DNA from: Hungatella hathewayi
GTDB lineage: Bacteria > Bacillota > Clostridia > Lachnospirales > Lachnospiraceae
Reading direction: 5' to 3'
Length of the DNA stretch: 64,000 nt
Assembly: GCA_025149285.1 (NCBI GenBank)
Contig: CP102274.1
Coordinates: forward strand, 6,738,489 to 6,802,488
Below are positions 40,447-49,711 of this stretch, piece by piece (the first letter of the stretch is position 1; each line of letters starts with the position of its first letter). Position numbers and translations under genes: made by a program. The notes under the pieces were generated by a model. That model saw only the letters and a program-made list of their open reading frames with translations. It had not been told where the DNA came from and did not search any database.

Positions 40447-41523
40447 GTGAAAAAAGAGTATGCCCGAAAGGGCTTTTTATGGTTCATAACGAGCGGGAAG
40501 GCGAGCAATTTCAATGACGCGGCCATGTGCCCGGCTGTCTGTAAGTTTCTGGTGGGCGTCCTGGCGGTAGCGCTGCTGGTCTGTTTATCCTGCCAACCGG
40601 CTTTTGCCGCTATTAGCGAAAGTGATGTACAGGCCCAGGTGGATTCGGCCGGGAAGGAAGCCGTGGCTGGAAATGTGCTGATCTGGTTTTTGTGTGCGGT
40701 CAGCTTCCTGAAAATATCCCAGAAGATAGATTCGTTTATGGCAAGTCTGGGCGTCAACGTGGGACATACCGGGGGAAGTATGCTGGCGGAAGCCATGATT
40801 GCCACAAAGGGACTGTCCACAGTCCGCAATGCCTCCAGCCGTCATTTCGGGGGCGGACGCAGCAGCTCCACTCATACTAATTCCGTCAGAGGCTCCAAGT
40901 CAGGAGCTGCAGGCGCTATGGGCGGGTTCATGAGCGGTGGGCTTGCTGGTGTTGTCAGCCGGTCCATACAGAATGGAGCCGCCAGGGCGGCTACTGGTTC
41001 CTCCGAGACCGGAACGCCTGGCGGGATCGGTGGCGTTGGAAAAGATTCAGGCGGAATTGGCGGTCAAATATTCGCTTCTTCTGTCAGTAAAGGCGGGAAC
41101 TTCGCCAACAGCGTAATCAGCTCCATTGCAACTGGAAGTATCGCAGCTTCCGGCTCCATGACAGGAGAAAAGGCAGCCCAGGCCCTTCAATCTTATATGG
41201 GCTATGCCGCTTTGGGGGAAGGCGCAGAGCATATCCCTTCTTTCTCCGATGTGGAGATTGGCGGCGGCCGTATTACCGGAACCGAAGTTTCAGAGGAATA
41301 CCCGGAGGGCGCTGCCTTTGGCATGTATCATACCGCCCAGTACACTGCTCCATCAGGGAGCTATACCACTATCCAGACAGCGGACGGGGCTTCCTGGTAT
41401 AAACAGTACGCCGCCGATGCTGTCGAGAAATCACCATACATGGCGTCGGACGGCTCTATCGCATACAACGAATCTATTGTAAAGAAGCTCCCGCCGCCCC
41501 CGCAGAGAAAGGACAGGATATAG
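40447..41523 (+). CDS. Secreted/anchored conjugal protein
   Basis: 358 residues from GTG 40447 (AGGAGG ten bases upstream). A signal-like segment (FLVGVLAVALLVCLSCQPAFAA) is followed by a second hydrophobic helix (NVLIWFLCAVSFLKI) and then a long Gly/Ser/Ala-rich region (GGGRSSSTHTNS, SGAAGAMGGFMSGG). Only one base separates it from the next gene. It probably forms part of the mating channel at the cell surface. Family not recognised. Confidence 0.65.
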   Translation: MKKEYARKGFLWFITSGKASNFNDAAMCPAVCKFLVGVLAVALLVCLSCQPAFAAISESDVQAQVDSAGKEAVAGNVLIWFLCAVSFLKISQKIDSFMASLGVNVGHTGGSMLAEAMIATKGLSTVRNASSRHFGGGRSSSTHTNSVRGSKSGAAGAMGGFMSGGLAGVVSRSIQNGAARAATGSSETGTPGGIGGVGKDSGGIGGQIFASSVSKGGNFANSVISSIATGSIAASGSMTGEKAAQALQSYMGYAALGEGAEHIPSFSDVEIGGGRITGTEVSEEYPEGAAFGMYHTAQYTAPSGSYTTIQTADGASWYKQYAADAVEKSPYMASDGSIAYNESIVKKLPPPPQRKDRI

Positions 41524-41524
41524 A

Positions 41525-42901
41525 ATGGCTGAAGAACAAAAAAATGGATTATCAGAAGCCGTAGAGACAGGAGCTCCAGCAGCGCAGGCGATACACGGGG
41601 CAATTAAAACAGGAAAAGCCGTATCAGCCGCCGCAAAAGGAGCCGCTGTCGGCGGGCCATACGGAGCCGCTGTCGGCGCTGTCCTGGCCGGACGCAGGCA
41701 TATCGGTAAGATTGTTGCGGCTATCGCTGTCTTGGTTATGCTTCCGGTTCTGTTTGTGTTAATGCTCCCTGGTCTGCTGTTTGGCGGCTTGACAGGCTCC
41801 GGCTCTTCCGGAACCGATGGACTTCCCGTCCTGAATGATGAACAGGCGGTCATTGAGAATGCAAATGACATAACCTTTTCCATCAATCAGATTCTAAGTG
41901 AGGGGCTGGACGATGTGATGGCACGCATAGATGCGGATTTTGCTGCTTCGGACGGTGATGAGATGGAGGTACATAATCCTTACGCCTCCGCCCCGGTTTA
42001 CAACGCGAATTTATTCATATCACAATATTGTGCGGCACGGAATTCAGATTTTAGAACCATATCTCTATCCGATATGGAGGCTGTGCTGCGTAGAAATAAA
42101 AGCTACTTTTATTCTTTTACCCGGAAAGAGGAGTTTCGGGACAGGGAGGAGACCGATCCTGATACCAACGAAAAAAGCACGGTCACTGAAAAATGGATGG
42201 TCTATACCATTTCCTACAACGGGGAAGCTCATTTTGCGGACAATGTTTTTCAGCTGACTGATGAACAGAAGGAGCTGGCCGCTGATTATGCTTCCAATTT
42301 GAGCCTTTTTCTGGGGGATGGTATGCTGCAAAACCTGTCAGCATGGAACGGAAACAGTATTCCTTCTCTGGGGGATATCCGGTTTGCGGACGGTGGCACC
42401 CCGGTTGTCTATTTTAACCAGATGGACGAGCGATACGCAGGTAAACCTTATGGGACGGACCATGTTGGAAGTTATGGTTGTGGCCCCAGCGCTATGGCGA
42501 TTGTGGTTTCTTCTCTCACCGATGAAATTGTTGACCCTGCAAAAATGGCGGATTGGGCCTATAAAAACGGTTTTTGGTGCAAAGGCAGCGGCTCCTACCA
42601 CGCGCTCGTTCCGGGAGCAGCTAAAGCCTGGGGGCTTCCTGTTTCCGGCTGCAGCGCTTCGGAACCCCAGCGAATTATTGACGCCCTGTCGGAAGGAAAG
42701 CTGGTGGTGGCGATTATGGCTAAGGGACATTTTACCTCGTCAGGACATTTTATTGTTCTGCGGGGAGTTCAGGACGGTAAAATTATGGTAGCTGACTCAG
42801 GCAGCTATAAACGGAGTAATCAGCTCTGGGATTTATCAATTATTTTAAATGAAGCCAGCCGCCGGGCTGCTGCCGGTGGCCCCTTCTGGATTATCGGATA
42901 A
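41525..42901 (+). CDS. Membrane-anchored C39-like cysteine peptidase
   Basis: 458 residues. A Gly/Ala-rich cytoplasmic start, one membrane helix (HIGKIVAAIAVLVMLPVLFV and on, residues 58-88), a linker domain, and a C-terminal C39-like fold: YFNQMDERYAGKPYG, the catalytic Cys in YGCGPSAMA (about 319), and His in SGHFIVLRG (about 409). The usual T4SS lytic protein is VirB1-like (lysozyme and/or NlpC/P60); here a C39-like domain takes its place. The substrate is unknown. Confidence 0.8.
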   Translation: MAEEQKNGLSEAVETGAPAAQAIHGAIKTGKAVSAAAKGAAVGGPYGAAVGAVLAGRRHIGKIVAAIAVLVMLPVLFVLMLPGLLFGGLTGSGSSGTDGLPVLNDEQAVIENANDITFSINQILSEGLDDVMARIDADFAASDGDEMEVHNPYASAPVYNANLFISQYCAARNSDFRTISLSDMEAVLRRNKSYFYSFTRKEEFRDREETDPDTNEKSTVTEKWMVYTISYNGEAHFADNVFQLTDEQKELAADYASNLSLFLGDGMLQNLSAWNGNSIPSLGDIRFADGGTPVVYFNQMDERYAGKPYGTDHVGSYGCGPSAMAIVVSSLTDEIVDPAKMADWAYKNGFWCKGSGSYHALVPGAAKAWGLPVSGCSASEPQRIIDALSEGKLVVAIMAKGHFTSSGHFIVLRGVQDGKIMVADSGSYKRSNQLWDLSIILNEASRRAAAGGPFWIIG

Positions 42902-42932
42902 ATGCCTGACGGCTGAAGAAATGAGGTTATCA

Positions 42933-45900
42933 ATGAACAATCAGAATGACCACGATACTTATATTATACCGCCGAATTTCGTGGAAACCGGTACTTTTTT
43001 CGGCGGTATGTTTAAAGCGCGCAACGTGATTGAAGCCGGCATCCTGGCATTTGCCATCGGATTGCCGGTTTTCCTGTTCCTCCCTTTCGGTCTGACTGCC
43101 AGAATCATTGTGCTTTGTTTAACCGCGCTGCCGCTGGCGCTCCTTGCCCTTATTGGCATATCTGGAGAAAGCCTGTCCTCTTTTTTAATGATATTTCTTA
43201 AATTTTTAAAGAACCGGCGGGTTGTGGGGAAAGAGACTTCCAATGATACTGTCTCTCCCAAATCGGAAAAGCAAAAATTGGAAAAGCAAAAGCGGGTAAG
43301 GGCCGCTAAATCCATGAAAGATCATAGGACTGCAAAGGCCCAAAAATCCGCAAAAGGAAGCATGGAGAAAAAGCGCCGCACCCTGGCTGATTCTGATTTT
43401 CCGGCAGAATTTGATGAAATACGAGAATATAAGATAAAGCAAAAGCTGCGGCCCTGCAAAGGGGTTAAGCGGAAAAGGACCGTAAAGTCAAAGCCTGATA
43501 AACAGAAACATCATGGCAAACAAAGGCCTCACTTAAAGAAAGCTGCCCGCACCCAGGAACCAGCATTTTCCTGCTTGAATCCTGTGGCTGACTATTTTCC
43601 AATCACCAAGATTGAAAACGGCATTATTTATACCAAGGATCACCGCTATATCAAGGTGGTTGAAGTTGTGCCTATCAACTTTATGCTGAGAAGCGCCAGG
43701 GAACAACGGAGTATTATCTATTCCTTCATCTCCTACTTAAAAATCAGTCCGGTTAAGCTGCAGTTTAAGGTTCTGACCCGCCGGGCGGACATTTCCCGCC
43801 ATATGGACGCGGTGCGGTGCGAGATGGCGACGGAAACCAATGAACAGTGCCGGCTGATGCAGGAGGATTACCTGAAATTTGTACAGCAGGTTGGCTCCCG
43901 TGAAGCTGTTACACGCCGCTTTTTTCTTATCTTTGAGTATGAGCCCTGGTCTAATACCAAGCGCTCCGAGGAGGAGGGGGAAGCCATCGGGTGTTTACAA
44001 AGCGCGGTCCGCACAGCTTCCAATTACCTGCGGCAATGCGGGAACGAGGTTATCATACCTGACAGTGAGGACGAGTTTACCGTGGATATCCTCTATAACC
44101 TGCTGTGCCGCAATGAGAGCGCCGTTAAGCCGCTTTCTGAGCGGGTGCAGGAGGTAATTGCAAAGTACATGGAAAATGGGCGGGAAAGCGATGTTGACCG
44201 CATTCCTGCTAATGAATTTTTCGCGCCGTCCAGCATAGACTTCACCCGCAGCCGCTCTGTCTGTATTGATGGTCTTTATTACTCCTACCTGCTGATTCCC
44301 TCTGACGGCTTTAAACCGCAGGTTCCTGCGGGATGGCTTAGCCTCATTGTGAACGCCGGTGACGGAATTGACTTAGATATGTTTCTTACCCGTCAGCCCA
44401 AAGAGAGGATTGTCCAGAAGGTGGGACAGCAGCTTCGTATTAACCGCTCCAAGCTAAAGGACGCCAGCGATACCAACACGGATTTTGACAGTATCGACGG
44501 CGCGATCCGCAGCGGTTACTTTTTAAAAGAGGGGTTATCCGGCAATGAGGACTTTTATTTCCTGAATCTGCTGATTACCATTACCGCCCACAGTGAAGAT
44601 GATCTGGAATGGAAGGTCAGTGAAATGAAGAAGCTGCTGCTCTCCCAGGATATGCGCGTCAATACATGCCACTTCAGGGAGGAGCAGGCGTTTCTTACCT
44701 CTCTGCCATTAGCGGCTATGGAGAAAAAGCTGTATGAACAGAGTAAACGCAACCTTCTGACAGAGGGCGCCGCAAGCTGCTACCCCTTTACCAGCTATGA
44801 AATGTGTGATGATAATGGCATTTTGCTGGGGGTAAATAAATATAACAGTTCTCTTATTATTGCGGATATTTTTAACAGCGCAGTATATAAAAATGCCAAT
44901 ATAGCGATTCTTGGCACCAGCGGGGCAGGCAAAACCTTTACCATGCAGCTCATGGCTTTGAGAATGAGACGGAAGGGGATTCAGGTCTTTATTCTGGCTC
45001 CTCTTAAAGCCCATGAGTTTCACCGGGCCTGCGCCAATGTAGGCGGGGAGTTTATCCAGATTTCTCCGGCCAGCCCCCACTGTATCAATATCATGGAGAT
45101 CCGGCGGATCGACCACACAGTTAATGACTTACTGGATGGTCCAAGTATCCACCTGTCGGAGCTGGCTGCCAAAATCCAGCGGCTGCATATTTTTTTCAGC
45201 CTGTTGATTCCCGATATGACCCACGAGGAACGGCAGCTCTTAGACGATGCGCTGATACGCACCTACAACGCCAGAGGCATTACCCATGATAATGCTTCTC
45301 TGGAGGATCCAAAACGGCCGGGTAACTATCGGGAAATGCCAATTCTGGGGGAATTATATGAGCTTCTTAAACAGTCCCAGGATACAAGGCGCCTGGCAAA
45401 CATCATCAACCGCCTTGTAAATGGCTCTGCCCGCAGCTTTAACCAGCCCACCAACGTATCCTTAGACAACAAGTATACGGTATTAGACATTTCTTCCCTT
45501 ACAGGGGACATGCTGGCGGTGGGAATGTTCGTGGCGCTTGATTTCGTATGGGACAGGGCCAAGGAAAACAGGACGGAGGAGAAGGCTATTTTCATTGACG
45601 AGTGTTGGCAGCTTCTTTCCGGCGCCGGCGCTACGGGTACGCGGCTGGCCGGTGATTTTATACTGGAAATATTTAAAACCATACGCGGTTATGGCGGTTC
45701 TGCGGTCTGTGCCAGCCAGGACTTAAACGACTTTTTTAATCTGGACGAAGGACGGTTCGGAAAGGGCATTATCAACAACTCTAAGACTAAAATCATTCTG
45801 AACCTGGAGGACGATGAGGCCATGCGCGTACAGGAATCTTTGCACCTGTCAGACGCCGAAACCATGGAGGTAACGCACTTTGAACGGGGACACGGATTAA

Positions 45901-46034
45901 TCAGCACCAATAACAATAATATTATGGTGGAATTTAAGGCCAGTCATCTGGAAAAGGAACTGATTACAACGGACAGGCGGGAGTTGAAGGAGCTTGTTGA
46001 CCGCAAGAGGAAGGAAAACCTTATATTACAGTAG
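42933..46034 (+). CDS. virB4: VirB4 ATPase with fused PrgI-like N-terminus
   Basis: 1,033 residues from ATG 42933 (another in-frame ATG at 42921). The N-terminal 100 residues hold IPPNFVETGTFFGGMFKARN and two membrane helices, like PrgI/TcpE/VirB3. Then comes a basic linker with many Lys, the VirB4 N-terminal domain (YIKVVEVVPINFMLRSAREQ), Walker A LGTSGAGKTFTM (about 660) and Walker B KAIFIDECWQLL (about 885). This is the motor of the conjugative channel. The long Lys/Arg linker (about 105-200) is unusual. Confidence 0.93.
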   Translation: MNNQNDHDTYIIPPNFVETGTFFGGMFKARNVIEAGILAFAIGLPVFLFLPFGLTARIIVLCLTALPLALLALIGISGESLSSFLMIFLKFLKNRRVVGKETSNDTVSPKSEKQKLEKQKRVRAAKSMKDHRTAKAQKSAKGSMEKKRRTLADSDFPAEFDEIREYKIKQKLRPCKGVKRKRTVKSKPDKQKHHGKQRPHLKKAARTQEPAFSCLNPVADYFPITKIENGIIYTKDHRYIKVVEVVPINFMLRSAREQRSIIYSFISYLKISPVKLQFKVLTRRADISRHMDAVRCEMATETNEQCRLMQEDYLKFVQQVGSREAVTRRFFLIFEYEPWSNTKRSEEEGEAIGCLQSAVRTASNYLRQCGNEVIIPDSEDEFTVDILYNLLCRNESAVKPLSERVQEVIAKYMENGRESDVDRIPANEFFAPSSIDFTRSRSVCIDGLYYSYLLIPSDGFKPQVPAGWLSLIVNAGDGIDLDMFLTRQPKERIVQKVGQQLRINRSKLKDASDTNTDFDSIDGAIRSGYFLKEGLSGNEDFYFLNLLITITAHSEDDLEWKVSEMKKLLLSQDMRVNTCHFREEQAFLTSLPLAAMEKKLYEQSKRNLLTEGAASCYPFTSYEMCDDNGILLGVNKYNSSLIIADIFNSAVYKNANIAILGTSGAGKTFTMQLMALRMRRKGIQVFILAPLKAHEFHRACANVGGEFIQISPASPHCINIMEIRRIDHTVNDLLDGPSIHLSELAAKIQRLHIFFSLLIPDMTHEERQLLDDALIRTYNARGITHDNASLEDPKRPGNYREMPILGELYELLKQSQDTRRLANIINRLVNGSARSFNQPTNVSLDNKYTVLDISSLTGDMLAVGMFVALDFVWDRAKENRTEEKAIFIDECWQLLSGAGATGTRLAGDFILEIFKTIRGYGGSAVCASQDLNDFFNLDEGRFGKGIINNSKTKIILNLEDDEAMRVQESLHLSDAETMEVTHFERGHGLISTNNNNIMVEFKASHLEKELITTDRRELKELVDRKRKENLILQ

Positions 46035-46038
46035 CTTC

Positions 46039-46066
46039 ATAGGCGTTCCGGCATCGGGACGCCTAT
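46039..46066 (+). terminator. Hairpin after virB4
   Basis: ATAGGCGT (46039-46046) pairs with ACGCCTAT (46059-46066), 5 bases after the stop. The U-run is weak, so it may be a partial terminator or mRNA-stabilising hairpin. The next 175 bases hold nothing I recognise. Confidence 0.55.
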
Positions 46067-46243
46067 ACATTCATTCTCATCCTATATGACTGCCGCGGAG
46101 TGGTGTAAAGAACATATCTGGCTGCTTTACCAGATGAAAGCAGGGCGGTACTGCTCTCCGCTATGAAAAGTGAGGTGATGCCGGTTACTGATTGCCGCAG
46201 CCCGTAAACCAACTATTATTTAACACACAAGGAGGTAGATACA

Positions 46244-47077
46244 AGCGAGTTTAAAAGTTTTTATAAGAGTGTCCAGGGAAATGAAGGAGATAAATGCAGA
46301 TACAATACAAGACTGGATACCTATGGGTGCGGGTGTCAGCACAACTGCAGCTACTGCTACGCCCGCTCTCTGCTTCATTTCCGCGGCTTCTGGAACGCGG
46401 ACCAGCCAAAGGCTGCCGATGTACGGAAGATAGCCCGAAAAGTGAATCAGTTATCTCCGGGAACGATTATCCGCCTGGGGGGAATGACTGACTGCTTCCA
46501 GCCCTGCGAACGGGAACAACGGGTAACCTACCATACCATACTTGAAATGAACCGGCGCAGGATAGGCTATCTCATCGTCACAAAGTCCGCTTTAATTGCA
46601 GAGCCGGAATATATGGAGATTCTGGACAGATCACTGGCTCATATCCAGATTACTGTCACCTGTTTAGATAATAAAAAGGCATTTACCTATGAAAAGGCCA
46701 GCCCGCCGTCACAGCGGATACTGGCGATTCAAAAATTGCAGGAATCTGGCTTCGATGTCTCCATACGCCTGAGTCCTGTGATTGAGGAATTTATGGATTT
46801 TGATATGCTTAATTCTCTTGGTATTGAAAGGTGTGTCATTGAGTTTTTAAGAATCAACACATGGATCAGACAATGGTTCAAAGAGGTGGATTTTACAAAG
46901 TACAGCCTTCAGCACGGAGGCTACCGCCACCTGCCCTTAGATGTAAAGCTTAAAATCCTTGATAAAATCCATATACCAGAAAAAACCATATGTGAGGACG
47001 TCACGGAGCATTACGAATACTGGCGGCAGCATGTAAACCCAAACCGAGAGGATTGCTGTAATCTGCGAATCCTGTAA
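46244..47077 (+). CDS. Radical SAM protein, start codon lost
   Basis: Coding sequence is evident from 46244 (SEFKSFYKSVQGNEGDKC), but there is no ATG, GTG or TTG in frame until GTG 46442, which is after the Fe-S motif. The cluster motif is CQHNCSYC (codons 31-38 from 46244), followed by GTIIRLGGMTDCFQP and the SplB-like strand pattern (YLIVTKSALI, IQITVTCLD, FDVSIRLSPV). AAGGAGG (46229-46235) is correctly placed for a start near 46241-46244; a 3-base TGA loss from ATGAGC would explain it. It may be inactive or use a non-standard start. Confidence 0.72.
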   Translation, partial: SEFKSFYKSVQGNEGDKCRYNTRLDTYGCGCQHNCSYCYARSLLHFRGFWNADQPKAADVRKIARKVNQLSPGTIIRLGGMTDCFQPCEREQRVTYHTILEMNRRRIGYLIVTKSALIAEPEYMEILDRSLAHIQITVTCLDNKKAFTYEKASPPSQRILAIQKLQESGFDVSIRLSPVIEEFMDFDMLNSLGIERCVIEFLRINTWIRQWFKEVDFTKYSLQHGGYRHLPLDVKLKILDKIHIPEKTICEDVTEHYEYWRQHVNPNREDCCNLRIL

Positions 47078-47098
47078 AGAACCGTTTGCGGTGGCGAA

Positions 47099-47230
47099 TA
47101 CGCTTCGTATACTTCTGTTAAGCGTATTCTCTGCCGTACCCGTACTGTCGTTTACGTCCGCAATACGCTGTAATTACGCGCTATATACGCATTTTCTGAT
47201 GATTACGTGTTTTTTACGTTCTGATTACGC
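47099..47230 (+). repeat. 11-bp phased TACGY iterons
   Basis: TACGC/T starts at 47153, 47164, 47175, 47186, then 47204, 47215 and 47226: spacings 11, 11, 11, 18, 11, 11. An outlying TACGC is at 47099. The array ends next to the AAGGAGG of the following gene, and no other gene lies here. Confidence 0.8.
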
Positions 47231-47238
47231 ATAAGGAG

Positions 47239-47784
47239 GTGATTCAAATAAAGACCAGAGCCGAGCTTTACGGACAGGAGGCCACAGAACTGCTGCGGCT
47301 GATTGCTATGTATCCCGGTTTGTCGGAGACGCAGCTCTGCCGCTTTTATCCTGACAAAGCAGATAAGGTTAAGAACCTGCTGGCTCACTTACAGAGACAG
47401 GCCCGTATCGTACCGACTAATGTTGGCAGATACTTTCCGGCTGGAACTACCGATTTTACGATTGACAGCGGACTGAATCGGGCGGTCTGGGTTTTGCTGG
47501 ATTTTATTGACCGTGTGGAATACCACTCGTCCGGCGAGTTTCCGGTTAAGATCACCTTCTTCCTTTCCGGTGAAATTTATGAAATTATCTATGCCGCGGC
47601 AGGTCAGGAGGTTCTGATCAGCCACATTCTGCGCCAGCATGGAATACATGACGGGCGCCGGATTGTGCTGGTAGACAGCCATGAGCAGCTTCATCAGCTG
47701 GATTTTCCCGGTATTACCGGATTCTGTACCGCGGAGCTGTCCGGAGAGGTTCAATACTATAAAAAAACGAATGGAGGAATGTGA
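47239..47784 (+). CDS. Replication-relaxation-like winged-helix protein (short)
   Basis: The frame opens at GTG 47239, but that overlaps AAGGAGG (47233-47239). A start at ATA 47248 (eight bases after it) would give MKTRAELYGQEATELL. The product of about 180 residues starts with a winged helix (LLRLIAMYPGLSETQLCRFY, LAHLQRQARIVPTNVGRY) and has an alpha/beta C-terminal part, similar to the first half of the gene at 48588. Such proteins occur in clostridial ICEs and are thought to act at the replication origin. It may bind the iterons just upstream. Confidence 0.65.
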   Translation: MIQIKTRAELYGQEATELLRLIAMYPGLSETQLCRFYPDKADKVKNLLAHLQRQARIVPTNVGRYFPAGTTDFTIDSGLNRAVWVLLDFIDRVEYHSSGEFPVKITFFLSGEIYEIIYAAAGQEVLISHILRQHGIHDGRRIVLVDSHEQLHQLDFPGITGFCTAELSGEVQYYKKTNGGM

Positions 47785-48447
47785 TTGGAGAGAAAACATC
47801 TTTCCCAACAAATCGGGCAGATACTCGATGACCTGGCCCGTCTGTCAAATACCCTCTACGCTATGGGAACTGCTGATATCCAGCGGTATCCTGATAACTA
47901 TGAGGTGCTGTCTACGGACGCCGCGCTGCGGGCAGAAAAAATCGCCTGTGAGCTGCGTCATTTAATTTTTTCCACCGGCGGGATAAAAAAGCCTGAATAT
48001 CATGGTCTGGCCTGTGAGGTCCATGGAGTTGAGATCCTTTATGAAGATGAAATCCTGGAGGTGACGCTGCCCAGCCTGCTTCCAAAGCGCCGGAACCGCA
48101 AGAGCGTGGAATTTCTGCTTGACCCGCTTCACTTTTATTTGAGCCAATATGCCGGACAGAATACGCTGCCAAAATACAGGGAGTGCGTAGTCTGTTTTTC
48201 CCATACCTACAGCATGGAGCTTCCCGCCCGGCGTGTCCACGATTACGACAATATGGAGCTGAAGCAGATTTTAGATGTTCTGGCCTCCTATATCATGGTT
48301 GATGATACGGGACTCCTCTGTGATGCCTACAATACAACGGAATTTGGCGAAAAGGACTGCACGCGTATCTTTGTCATTCCCAAAAACCGTTTTCCGGCAT
48401 GGCTGGCTAAGCGGGAAAAGGGGCTGAAAAATATATCCGATTTTTAG
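47785..48447 (+). CDS. DUF6100 family protein
   Basis: 220 residues from TTG 47785, with GGAGGA overlapping the previous stop. The N-terminus is helical. The C-terminal part reads RRVHDYDNMELKQILDVLAS, then CTRIFVIPKNRFPAWL, which I associate with DUF6100, a family confined to clostridial conjugative elements. Function is unknown; it lies between the two winged-helix proteins. Confidence 0.7.
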   Translation: MERKHLSQQIGQILDDLARLSNTLYAMGTADIQRYPDNYEVLSTDAALRAEKIACELRHLIFSTGGIKKPEYHGLACEVHGVEILYEDEILEVTLPSLLPKRRNRKSVEFLLDPLHFYLSQYAGQNTLPKYRECVVCFSHTYSMELPARRVHDYDNMELKQILDVLASYIMVDDTGLLCDAYNTTEFGEKDCTRIFVIPKNRFPAWLAKREKGLKNISDF

Positions 48448-48587
48448 GTATCTGCCCTGTTTTTTTAGGGATAGTACCTTAACACCGGATTTTTCGACAG
48501 TTCCGTTACTTTTTGCAAAGCAGCCCGGCTGAATTTTACCGAAGTCTTTTCAGCCTCGGTAGTCTTTTCCACAAAGGAGGTGGTTTT

Positions 48588-49711
48588 ATGGGGTAATTAT
48601 CCACACTCTACCCAGACGCGATACACAACTGTATCAGCTTCTTGAACTGATAGCGCTGTCCGGCGACTTTCCGGCTGACCTGCTTTCCAGACTTCCTGGC
48701 GGCAGTACCTATAAGGAGTCTGTTGTCAAGACGTTGAAAAGAGAAGGGCTGATACGCACGTTTTACCGGGATCATTTGAGGACATACCGGTTAACCGCCC
48801 AGGCGAAAGCGCAGCTGATGGCAGAACAGCCCGGCCGGTTCTCTTTTTATCTGGAGGGGAATTCGGATACAAACCTTCTAAAGGGGGAATTTACAAGGCG
48901 GCTGCGCCTCTATCAGATTGCAGTTGTCTATGTAAACATGAAACTGGCGGGCGTCCATATTTTCCGGGATATAAAACCAGAGGTATTCTCACCGTCCGGC
49001 TCCCCGGTATCCCATATTGGGGAACCGGCCTTTTACAGCTCGCGGGAGGTCAAGGATCTGGGAATGGAGGCCGCAAAAATCAGGGGCTCCCGTATGGCCG
49101 GCGTGCTCCTGTCCCCCTCTGGTATATTCTCCGTCTACAACAATGGTGACTCCCTTACCCGATGGGAAAACCGTTCCGAGCTTCGTGTTAAGGCGCTGCT
49201 GCAGATGGAGCTGTGCCAGCGCCGTCTCCACAGCCAGTATCAGATGGACGATGTAAAAGCGCTGCTGTTTGGAGACAGCATGGAGCTGGCTTATGAAATA
49301 CTCGTTGCCGGCAGGGAGAAAAAACAAAATTATTTTATTCTTGATGGCAACTATGAACATTTTTATTATCTGACAAACAATCCACATGGGGAGACGCTTT
49401 TAAGGCTTCTCTGCAATCCGGCTATGACCGCTGAGCTTGACCGGATACTGGGGCAGGGCTTTGGAGAACGGATACCTGACTGGCATATTGAAAATGACGC
49501 CATTGACCGGAGTGGGGAACCGGTGCTGTTCGGATATTTTTTTGACCTGCCCCGGATTGCCCGGTTTAACGCGGCCCTCAGCCTGCAGGGGAAAGGCGGA
49601 ACGCTGGTTTGCTTTGACTTCCAGTGTGATGTGCTGCGCCGGTACTGCATTCCCGCAATGCGCTTCCAGACCATTGATTTTACTAAATTTAACAGGAGGT
49701 TCTTTCCATAG
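48588..49711 (+). CDS. Replication-relaxation family protein, damaged start
   Basis: AAAGGAGG and ATG 48588 fit well, but that frame stops at once (ATG GGG TAA). Clear coding begins in the neighbouring frame from 48593 (VIIHTLPRRDTQLYQLLELI), through a winged helix (ADLLSRLPGGSTYKESVVKT) to a long alpha/beta C-terminal domain. One more G in the GGGG run would join ATG to this frame. Otherwise the first usable start is TTG 48734, which lacks the winged helix. About 372 residues if intact. Confidence 0.7.

Noticed and set aside
46294..46491. 65-codon frame overlapping the radical SAM gene
   Set aside because: The Fe-S cluster motif and conserved strands are in the other frame.
47153..47230. 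CRISPR-like or simple microsatellite repeat
   Set aside because: The conserved unit is only five bases on an 11-base register with differing sequence between; this fits protein binding sites.
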